In this document: positions 45,298 to 54,861 of the stretch, in pieces
How the letters are laid out: every line of letters starts with the position of its first letter
Position numbering within the stretch: the stretch's first letter is position 1
Origin: Glebionis coronaria
Taxonomy: Eukaryota > Streptophyta > Magnoliopsida > Asterales > Asteraceae
Direction of reading: 5' to 3'
DNA: 64,000 nt
Assembly: GCA_025667525.1 (NCBI GenBank)
Contig: CM046875.1
Location: forward strand, 201,290,125 to 201,354,124
Program-made: the position numbers and the translations under genes
The notes under the pieces: model-generated
Databases searched by the model: none
What the model saw: the letters and a program-made list of their open reading frames with translations, nothing else
What the model was told of the DNA's origin: nothing

Positions 45298-45313
45298 ACC
45301 GGCAGCGGCGCCA
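45298..45313 (-). other. Primer-binding site (tRNA-Asp type)
   Basis: TGGCGCCGCTGCCGGT on the - strand, two bases inside the 5' LTR. Confidence 0.88.
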
Positions 45314-45315
45314 TT

Positions 45316-47891
45316 TAATATTCGTTTTTTAGTGTAGTTGTCTTCTCAGCTCGATTCGAATTGATATAACGTTTAAAGCAAAGACTTGATTGTTTTTGGT
45401 GTTAAAATCTTTCTTGGTATTTATGTCTAATTGGCACAAAGCATGTAAAAAAATGTAAAAATAGCTATAATACTATGTATACGTACTAACCTAAAAACAT
45501 TTAGCACTTATCACAATTAAATGCACAAAATATAAAAATGCAAAATTCAAACTCTAATCTATAAAATTCAAAATTTCAAAATTCAACTAACTGTTATCTA
45601 ATCTATTTCCAATTTGGTTAATGAATTAACAATCCAAACTAGTTACGCTATGAAAACTATAACTAGCCCAATAAGCATTCCAGCCCACCAAGAAAATATA
45701 CAAACCCAACAGATAAGGACTAAGGATGCAAGTCCAATCTAACAGTAAGGTGCAACAAATAACATAACTAACGAACTAGGACTATTAACATGACCAAGTT
45801 TATAACAGAGGGTTTGACGAATCTGAATCGGAGTTAACTATGGATTGTAAGCGTAATGAACATGTACAAAGTGAAGGATTAAAATTGTCTTTTACTATTT
45901 CTTGAACCAAAATGATTCCTCCACATACAGAAACTACAAATTCAGTAAACAATCTAAAACTTATGAGTAGCAAAGCAGAATCTAAAACATATAAGTCGAA
46001 CATGTAAATCAAACATGTAAACTAAGCAGAATTTCAAAAGAACAATATAAAACATATGAGTAGCAAAGGCAGTTAATGAACATTTAAATCGAACTAATAA
46101 GCAATCTCTACACTACGAATGTGAATTAGCATATTACTCTAATGAACGTAAAAACGAAACTAGCTTAACCGTCACATCCAGGCCAGACCTTTGACGTGAA
46201 GCGGAGCGCTGAGCTCGCTTAAATCAAAACACTCCTCCTACTCTTCTGATCTGAATCAAACTGCAAACACAAACTGAAAACCTCAACGACGTCACCTTTT
46301 CTTTATAAACCCACAACACTTGGTAAATCTGCATATATCAACCCCTGCAAAACAGAATATCCAAACAAAACATGTACACATCCTAATCTATTGTGAACCA
46401 AACTTGCGATCACTGTTAAAGCTATTTAAATCCGTAATAACCAACTTTGTACTAATAAACTGATCTAATACTTGAGAAGTAATCCTGCCCTAAATCTTAT
46501 TGAAAAGTCTTTGAACTAATCAATAAACTCAAGATAGCTCATGACAAATTTAAGCTAATGAAAACAGGACAGCATTTATAAGCTAAACTTGAAGAAAAAG
46601 TAATTTTCGTTATTGAAGAAGTAGTTACAAAATTAACTACCTTAACCAAAAATAGCTGACTGAACTAACACTGATAACAAACTCATCTTTTTGATCTAAT
46701 CTAAAGTGGTTGTGCAAGAACTCTCATAAGTTCATGAGAGCTTATGAACTATAAACTGGAAAACAGAGACTGTGACTATTATTAAGATCAATCTTAACAG
46801 TAAACTCATAAAACCAAGCTAATCATAAACTGAAACCACTGCTTTATAAAAGAGACTGGAAAACTGAATCTAATACACTCATAAGCTCGAACAAGTTATT
46901 GATATGAATACCTAAGTAACAGTTTCAGGAGAACAGAAATTTAGAAAGTTTCAAAGAAAGTAAGGATTTCATTAATAAGAATCAGTAAAGAAGATTAAGA
47001 GAACTATTTATTTCATTAATGGTGGAATGTGGTTACATTTGTAACAGAAATCGTAACTGAATTAGACTGAAGAACTGTAACAGAAAACAAGACGAAATTC
47101 GAGAGCTTAACTAACTAAACCTAACTAACTAACTATGAGTAATCCTACACCTAAGCTAACCGGTTGCAAATGAAAGCTTCGTCTTCAATTTATAGCCGTC
47201 TGGAGAGGGTGTTTTGACGTGTTCAATCCAATGAGGATTGGACACGTGTAAAATACGAGGTTTACTCGTCCATCTTCATCTTCCAATTTGGGGCTTTCTT
47301 TATCTTCGAGTCTTGATTTAATTAAGTAGTATCTCCTTGTAGAGGAGATCAAAAGGAGTCTTTTTCTTGTTGTAAACTTTTGCTGAAACTTCATGGATCG
47401 TTTGATATGACGATTTGCAGGTTATGGATAAAGGATATAACTCTTTCTCTCTCTTCGATGGGAAGAAGAAGAAACGTGTAAATGTGTAATGTGTTTTGAC
47501 CGGGTTTGGTCAATGACCAAAGTAAATAATATTTACTTTCCAAATAATTGCCTTTTAAGTCCTTCATCTTTACTTCTTTAATCAAAAGTGATATAAACTC
47601 TTTAGCACATTTCTTTTCATCCTTTATGTATGTAGAAATTTCAACTTAAGCCCTTCATCTTTAGAAGTTTGGCAAATAAGATCCTTGAAGCATCTTTCAT
47701 CTTTTTCTTCGTCTCTTGTTATGAAAATCCCTTGAAAGCTCGTATTTGTCTCAAATGTACCTATATTACCTGAAAATACACAAACACCAAATACACGCGT
47801 AATTCTGATAATTTACGGTTTAATATAATGTATTTGACAGTGTTTTGAGTGGTTTATGGATCATTATTGATGAGTGTTTTCACACTTATCA
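45316..47891 (-). repeat. 5' LTR of the non-autonomous Athila-like element
   Basis: 2,576 bp copy of 37182-39756; differences include 45718, 46605, 46684, 46789 and 47214. The short ORFs it shares with the other LTR are LTR copies, not genes. Confidence 0.93.
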
Positions 47892-47896
47892 AATTC

Positions 47897-50800
47897 AAAA
47901 TTGGTGAACAAAGTGCTCCTCCTACGGCTAAAGTGGTTGAGGTCTCATGTATGTATTGTGGTGGAGTTCATGATTTCTCCGAGTGCATCACCAACGGTGG
48001 TAACACTTCAAGTGCCTAAGCGGCCACAGGAACTTACAACCAAAACGGTCAAGTTACCCCCTCTAATCAAATGACTCCACCGGGTTTTGCTCCCAATCAA
48101 AATGCTAACAACAACTATCGAAACAATCAAGTTGGTTTCAAAAACAATTACAAAGGGAAAAATTATGGGAATCAAGGGGCTAATAACAATCAAGTTTTAA
48201 ACAAAAATCAAAACAATGATTTTCAAAACAACAACAAGGGTTTGCAAACTTTTGAAGATCTTCCAAATTAATTTGTTGAATACGCAAATGGAAACGATTC
48301 TTGGTTTGATAATATTCAAAGAGAGATCATTAGCCTAAGATCCGAGTTTAAGAATGACTTGAAAAAGGAGTTGAAAAATGAGTTAGCAAATGAGCTTAAG
48401 ATCCATACAAACAAAATGGAGGGAAATGTAACTAGGTTACAACAAAACCAACAAAAAATAGAACAAGGGCAACATGAAATAAAACAAGAGATGATTAAGG
48501 TCGAGAAGAGGCAATCTATGTTTGAGGATAAAATTTCATCCATGTTTGAGGCTATAATGTGTAAACCGTCTTCGAGTAGTCTTCCTAGTAATACCATATC
48601 GAACCCTAAGGGAGAGATGAAAGTGATTACCACACAAAGTGGTAAGACAGTTAAGGAACTGACTCCTCAACCAATTGCTCCTACGGAGGAAGCAATTGAG
48701 GAAGAACCCGAGGTGGTGGTCGAAAAGGAGCATGTCCCAATCCCACGAAGTACCGCTCATGCCACACCTACGGTTGACCCATCACCACATTTGGAACCCG
48801 AGATTCCAAAGGCTATGCCTATGCCTCAAACCACACCACCTTTGCCCTATCCATCGAGACTTAGAAAGGAGAAACGTCAAGAGCGCGACAATTACCAATT
48901 TGAGCTTTTTATGAAAATGTTTCATGACGTTCATTTCAATGTGAGTTTTGCCGATGCTTTGGTCATGATGCCTCGAGTTGCCGCTAACTTTAGGAGTATG
49001 TTAAACAACAAGGAGAAATTGCAACAATTGTCTAGTTGTTCATCGGTTTATCTTAACCGCATACCTCAAAAGTCGGTGATCCCGGTAAATTCTTGATTCC
49101 ATGTGCAATCCAAGATATGGAAGAATGCTATGCCTTGGCCGATGTTGGTGCTAGTATTAACTTGATGCCACTTGCAATCTTCAAGTCGCTTAATCTTCCT
49201 AATCTTACTCCTTCACTAATGTCTATCGAGTTGGCCAATCATTCCACGATTCCCGCATGTGGATTGGCTGAAGACGTTTTTGTTATAGTGGGAAAGTTCT
49301 ATTATCCGATAGACTTTATCGTTTTCGATATTCCCACGGATCCTCAAGTTCCTCTTATTTTAGGTCATTCGTTTTCAGATACGTCTATGGCTTTAATTGA
49401 TGTGCATTCTAGAAAGATCACCTTACGTTTCACGACGAGAAACTTGTTATAAACGCAACTCAAAATTCTCCAATTTCTCATGTTTATTCGGTTGCTACCA
49501 TAAACCTCGTTGATATGATCGACGTTGTTTGCGAGGAATTTTCACAAGAAGTTTTAGGTTTTGGTGATGATGAAAATAGTGGCAATCCCACTATGCTTGA
49601 TCCCATTCTTGATAATTCGACAACAACCTTCACTCCATTTGAAGGTGGTGATTTTACGTTGGAATAATTTGATGTTCCACGTACTTGTGACGAAGACCTC
49701 GACAATGATGAGGACTTCTCGATTATCAAGGATTTTCTTGACGATTTCCCATTTCCTTCACCTGAGGAGGTTATGAGTATCGAGCCCAAATATTCAATTG
49801 AGGAACCACCAATCCTCGAGTTGAAAATTTTACCTCCTCACCTTGAATATGTATTTTTGTAGGAGGAAGACAAGTTGCCGGTTATTATTGAGAAAGATCT
49901 TTTGAATGATGAAAAAACCGCACTTGTCGATGTTCTAAAGGATCACAAAGGGGCAATTGCGTGGAAACTATTCGACATTAAGGGGATTGATCCCAAATTT
50001 TGTACCCACAAAATCTTAATGGAGGAGGACTACAAACCCGCAATCCAATGTCAAAGGAGGGTGAACCCCAAAATTCACGATGTCATCAAAAAGGAGGTCC
50101 TAAAACTCCTTGACGCGGGAATGATTTACCCTGTATCCGATAGCCCTTGGGTGATTCCTATTCATTGTGTCCCTAAGAAGGTAAGAATAACCGTTGTGCC
50201 AAACGATGCCAACGAGTTAATTCCAACTAGACTCGTGACTGGTTCGAGGGTGTGCATCGACTATCGTAAGTTGAATGACGTCACTCGTAAAGACCATTTT
50301 CCCTTGCCCTTCATGGACCAAATGTTGGAGCGTCTTGCGGGAAACGATTTCTATTGCTTTTTAGATGGTTTTTCCGGTTACTTCCAAATCCCCATCGATC
50401 CTCGTGATCAAGAAAAAACTACGTTTACGTGTCCATATGGAACGTTTGCCTATCGTAGAATGCCATTCGGACTTTGTAATGTACCGGGAACCTTTTAAAG
50501 GTGCATGATGGCTATTTTTCATGACATGATCGAGAAGATGATGAAAGTCTTTATGGATTATTTTTCCGTGTTTGGTTGTTCGTTCACTTCGTGTTTGTCG
50601 AATCTTGAGAGAATGTTAAAACGTTGTGAGGAAACCAACCTTGTGCTAAATAATGAAAAATGTCATTTTATGGTTAAAAGTTTAATCGTCTTAGGGCACA
50701 AGGTTTCGAAAGCGGGGATTGAGCTGGATAAAGCTAAAGTAGACGTCATCCCCAAATTACCTCATCCCAAAACCGTTAAGGGAGTTAGGAGTTTCCTAGG

Positions 50801-52020
50801 CCACGCGGGCTTTTATCGTCGATTCATCAAGGATTTTTCAAAGATTTCTCGACCTATTACACATCTCCTCGAAAAAGATGCACCTTTTGTCTTTAATGAA
50901 GATTGTGTACGAGCCTTTGAAATCCTTAAGAAGAAACTTACCGAAGCTCCCATTCTTGTTGCTCCCAATTGGAATCTCCCCTTTGAGCTCATGTGGGATT
51001 CTTTTGGACTACTATTTACCGAGATGCACATGCACTTGTGACGTCGTGTGACTCATTCCAACGACAAGGAAAAGCCTCACAAAATGATGAAATGCCACAA
51101 AATATCATCCAAGTGTGTGAGATCTTTGACGTTTCGGGTATTGAATTTATGGGGCCGTTCCCATCATCTCCTGGTAATAAGTACATCCTTGTCGCCGTTG
51201 ACTACCTATCTAAGTGGGTGGAAGCTAAGGCTTTGCCCACGAACGATGCTCGTGTGGTAGTCAAGTTTTTGAAAAGCTTGTTTTCTCGGGTTTGGAACCC
51301 CTCGTGCGACCAGAAGCGATTGTGGAACCCATTTTTGTAACGACCAATTCAAAAGGGTCTTGAGGAAATATGGGGTTACACATCGGCTTTATACGGCTTA
51401 TCACCCACAAACGAGTGGGCTAGTCCAGGTTTGAAACCGAGTGTTGAAGAGGATCTTGGAAAGATCTATTGGAGAGAACCGACAATCTTGGTCGGATAAG
51501 TTGGAAGATGCTTTATGGGCCTTTCGGACCGCTCATAAGACGCCCATCGGGTGCACTCCCTATAAGCTTGTGTATAGGAAGAATTGTCACTTGCCAATCT
51601 GAACACAAAGCTTATTGGGCCCTTAAGCATTGTAATGATGATGTTGAGACTGCGAGAAAACAACGGAAAATGCAATTGAATGAATTGGATTAACTGAAAG
51701 ATATTTCTTATGAAAATTCATTAATTTATAAAGAAAATACTAAAAAGTTTCATGATTCAAAAATTAAAAACCGGGTTTTTAACATTGGATATCAAGTGTT
51801 GCTTTTTAACTCTCGTTTGAAAATCTTTTCCGGCAAGTTGAAATCCCGTTGGTCCGGTCCATTCACCGTGACCCATGTTTTTCCTTATGGGACCATCGAG
51901 CTAGTTCAAAATGATGGCCCCAATTTCAAGGTGAATGGACATAGGTTGAAGCACTACTTTGGTGGGGAAGTTCCATCCTTGAACTACCTCGACCATATCA
52001 CCTTCCCCAATGATATTTAG
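47897..52020 (+). pseudogene. pol: Outer Ty3 element: end of gag and decayed pol
   Basis: Gag resumes with a zinc knuckle (CMYCGGVHDFSEC) and Asn-rich tail, then the coiled coil (48359-48570), protease ([20 protein letters not shown] near 49130), RT (49875-50950, catalytic box FMDYFSVFG instead of FMDDFSVFG), part of integrase (50993-51690) and C-terminus (51796-52020). Stops appear at 48017, 48271, 49665, 49861 and 50496 (CAA to TAA), and a frame change near 49080. About 700 bases covering RNase H and the start of integrase are missing at about 50997. The catalytic Asp to Tyr change in RT would abolish activity. This copy is dead and older than its insertions. Confidence 0.93.
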
Positions 52021-53274
52021 TATTGAGGGGATCGAGTCGAGCTCCTGACTCGGTAATCAAAAACGATGTGCCTCGTGGGGGAGTCCCATGCTTATCCTAT
52101 GTACATATTATCGCTTTCTAATGTAGTAACGTGAGGGGATTTGTGCCCTTCCAACCTTTGTTTCGTGGTTGTTTGTGCTATATGGTTTTTAGATGATCAT
52201 GATCTTCGCGATTGGAGCCTCTCGTGTTCGTTTATATGGGAGCACTCGATCGTTTGCTATGAAGAATTTCTCGATATCCACATGATATATCCTTTGATGT
52301 TCTAACCTTGAGGTTTTAGCACACTTCATAAACGGCTTTAAATTTAACAGTTACACCCTTTCCATGCTAGATTATGCATTCAACTACGTCTCTAGTATAG
52401 GGGTGTTGCACCCTTAGACTCGAAACATTGAGGACAATGTTTAACTTTAGTATGGGGTGAATAGATACTTGCCTTGCCAAACCTTCATGCTTTCCAAAGT
52501 TTATCTTTTTGTTGCAAAATAAGGATAAAAATGGCCAAATTTTAAAATTTTTCTCATGTTTTATAAGTATTTGAAGACACAAATGTAGATTTTCCGATGG
52601 CGAGAGTAAGAGTAATTTTTGACTCGACCGTGCGTGTTGAGCACTTAGCTTTGATTCCTTAACTTTACTTTAGGCTAAGTCTCTTAAATGAGGACGAGAA
52701 ATGATAGAGTTAATTATAAGTTACTATGCTAAACGTAAAGTAATCGTATTCTTTCAAAAACTCATATGTTCTCGTTATTTTCTTATTCTCCCTTCGCTTG
52801 TAAATATATTTTTGCTTAATAAGTATTGGCTTAGCGGTTTAGTATTGATTGTTGGTTTCTAGTCATTTCTAGTAGCTTCCATGTAATTAAATTGGGAAGA
52901 CATTAAGGTATCGCCAGCGTCACGGTTTTAAAGTATTGGCAACCCGAATAATTGAAAGCTTCACCAAATAATAAGATTTCAAGTGCTCACCTAAATCAAG
53001 CAAAAAATTTGAAGCTCACAAGGCCGAAAAATATATGTGAAATTGAAGGTGAATCAAGCCTTAATCTCTAAAGCTTTAAAGATCCAAAATTCGCCTTAGC
53101 GTGAGGATATACGTCTTTGGCCATAATAAAACCACCGATGAGGAGGACAATAAAAGGCAAGGCAAGACCGAAGTCATAATAAAAGCTTCATGGCGAAGTT
53201 GAATAAAAGATGGAGGTAAACCTATGATAATAAGGCCCATCCGGTAGGAGGCGTACAAAAGTCTTGGTAATAAG
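52021..53274 (+). other. 3' UTR of the outer Ty3 element
   Basis: Homologous to 27292-28300: GAGGGGATCGAGTCGAGCTC, CCTCGTGGGGGAG, the hairpin at 52424-52441 and AGTATGGGG tracts. No coding frame. Homology fades before 53275, where a copia-like LTR starts. Confidence 0.75.
52424..52441 (+). other. 3'-UTR hairpin (outer Ty3 element)
   Basis: AACATTG-AGGA-CAATGTT, identical to 27685-27702, followed by TTTAGTATGGGG. Confidence 0.7.
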
Positions 53275-53606
53275 TGTAGGAGATGTAAATCTTGCTTATG
53301 TTTTAGAGAGAGAAAGAGATAGAGAGATGGTGAGAACACACACACTTAGAGAGAGAAAGTGAAAGAAAAACACTTTTTAACTATGTGTAAAATGAAGAAC
53401 CACACACCATCTCCATCTAAGGAGAGGGTTTATATACCCAAGCCCTTGTCATGGGCTTGGGCTTACATTTGGGCCGGCCTACACATGTTGTAGGCTAGGC
53501 TTGTTCTTGTTTGTTAAATAAAGATAATTAACTAAACTACCAGCTATTACATGGACTATTGTTGGAGTGACCGATCCTTCTTAATACGTAAAACGTATTT
53601 CCAACA
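53275..53606 (-). repeat. Probable copia-type LTR (332 bp), partner not seen
   Basis: Runs TGTAGGAGAT to TTTCCAACA on the + strand. On the - strand it has TATATAAACC (53429-53438) followed by a CT-rich leader, and TTAGGGGGAGAT (53607-53618) abuts it as a polypurine tract. That makes it the 3' LTR of a - strand element. The matching 5' LTR is not in the window; the Ty3 element at 53794 interrupts. Confidence 0.6.
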
Positions 53607-53793
53607 ATCTCCCCCTAAGGGAGGTCACTCCAAACAAGGGCATTACCCAAGTTACAAGAATAGGATAGACCTAGCATACTATTCTTGTCTTGAGCTCGTA
53701 GTCTTCGTCTTTATTTTTCTTTTTCATTTCTGGTGAACATGCTGATGTGATCTTTGATATCAGTCTTGAGCATTAATCTCTTGCCTTGATCTC
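53607..53793 (-). mobile_element. Polypurine tract and adjoining internal fragment of the copia-type element
   Basis: Starts with the tract TTAGGGGGAGAT (- strand). The next 175 bases have no clear frame. It ends at ATCTC (53789-53793), the likely target copy of the Ty3 element that follows. Confidence 0.5.
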
Positions 53794-54104
53794 TGATGAG
53801 ATGGCATTTATACATGATCTCATCGTTCTTTTCGGGTTTTAAATGAATAAAAATGTCATAAAATACCATATATATGCTTGTGTTTGTTTACTTGTGTATT
53901 TTAGGTATGGATATCATGAAAAAGATAAAAGATCACAAGAAACAAGGAAAAACAGACATGAGAAACGAAGCCGTACAAAGAACCGGGCCCTAGTTCATGA
54001 AATATCCAACATTTACCCTTGAAGACTTAAAGATATGCAAGATTGATCCTCAAACAATGAAGAAATGACACTTAAAACCCTTGTGAAATCATAATTACAA
54101 GTTT

Positions 54105-54201
54105 GGTCCCTTAAGTTTGTCAAAATTGCAAAAAGGTCCTTCAACTTTGAAGAAATGGCAAGATTAGTCCCTCATTAAATCTAATTTGTCAATTATGGTC
54201 C
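54105..54201 (+). repeat. Four GTCC boxes phased at 30-31 bp
   Basis: Starts at 54105, 54135, 54166 and 54197: spacings 30, 31 and 31, the same as in the LTR at 17095. Confidence 0.75.
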
Positions 54202-54853
54202 CTCATGGAGTCAAAGTTACAATTGAAGACCTTTGAAGATCAACAAAGTCGAAAATCAGTCCCTCAAATATGAAAACATGGCAAAAACAACCCTTGATAT
54301 CTTTTTGGAAAAGTTTTGTGCCAAAAATGAGAAAAGGGAAACTTTCATTACAAAGGGAATACGTTTAAGTGGGCTAAAAAACTTGTTATACAATTATTCC
54401 CAAAGAACAAGGACCAAAGGTGTATATTTGAAACATTCAAACTGAAAATGCGCCAAACAAACAGCTTTCCCCCAAAATCGGATCAAAACCTTATTGTTTA
54501 CCATTCATCCCACCCAGTTTTTACTTAACTTAAAACAAAGGGTAAACTCCAATTACCTTGGCACATGTGTGATTCACACATGCAGAAACCTATCCCACAC
54601 ATAATACCTTCACCTCCACCCACCAAAGGGTCCCACACTCAAAATCGTTTCACCCATCACATGACAACTTATTCCCCAAGGACTGTCACGTGTCAAGATC
54701 AACATCCAATATTCTTTGCTTCACTCCAAAGCTATTTTGAACGGTTTTGATCATTTTGGACAGCTCACATCAAAGAATCGTCTAGAAGACCTCAAGGGCA
54801 CTTTTGGGAATTTAGTTCTAGGGTTTATGAATAGTGCTATGTATCCATTTGCC

Positions 54854-54861
54854 TATAAAAG
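54854..54861 (+). promoter_or_regulatory. LTR TATA box (TATAAAAG)
   Basis: TATAAAAGGAGACC, 80 bases before AATAAA at 54934. Confidence 0.65.

Larger units (their letters stand above)
37182..47891 (-). mobile_element. Non-autonomous Athila-like LTR element (10.7 kb) with one orphan ORF
   Basis: LTRs at 37182-39756 and 45316-47891 (2,575 and 2,576 bp) differ at about eight sites. AATTC flanks both ends (37177-37181, 47892-47896). On the - strand TGGCGCCGCTGCCGGT (45298-45313) is a tRNA-Asp-type primer site and GTGGAGGGGAGT (39757-39768) a polypurine tract. On the - strand the LTR starts TGATAAGTGT and ends ATATTA, so its right end is not the usual CA. No protease, RT or integrase is found in 5.5 kb of internal DNA; there is only an 837-codon ORF. 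The leader hairpin and 3'-UTR hairpin match those of the autonomous Ty3 elements, which presumably mobilised it. Confidence 0.93.
731..53274 (+). mobile_element. Outer, old Ty3/gypsy (Athila-type) retrotransposon, split by nested insertions; right end not found
   Basis: Removing the insertions leaves one colinear element: 5' LTR (731-2101 plus 14041-16649, about 3.98 kb), primer site at 16654, leader (16650-17094 plus 33242-33544), gag (33545-33891, 36633-37181, 47897 to about 48700), pol (to 52017) and 3' UTR (52021-53274). Each break joins precisely once the insert and one target duplication are removed. The polyprotein has several stops and shifts and an internal deletion near 51000. No 3' LTR of this copy is seen: sequence at 53275 changes to a copia-like LTR, and the Ty3 LTR at 53794 starts a different element. 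The 3' LTR is lost or lies beyond the window. Confidence 0.85.
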
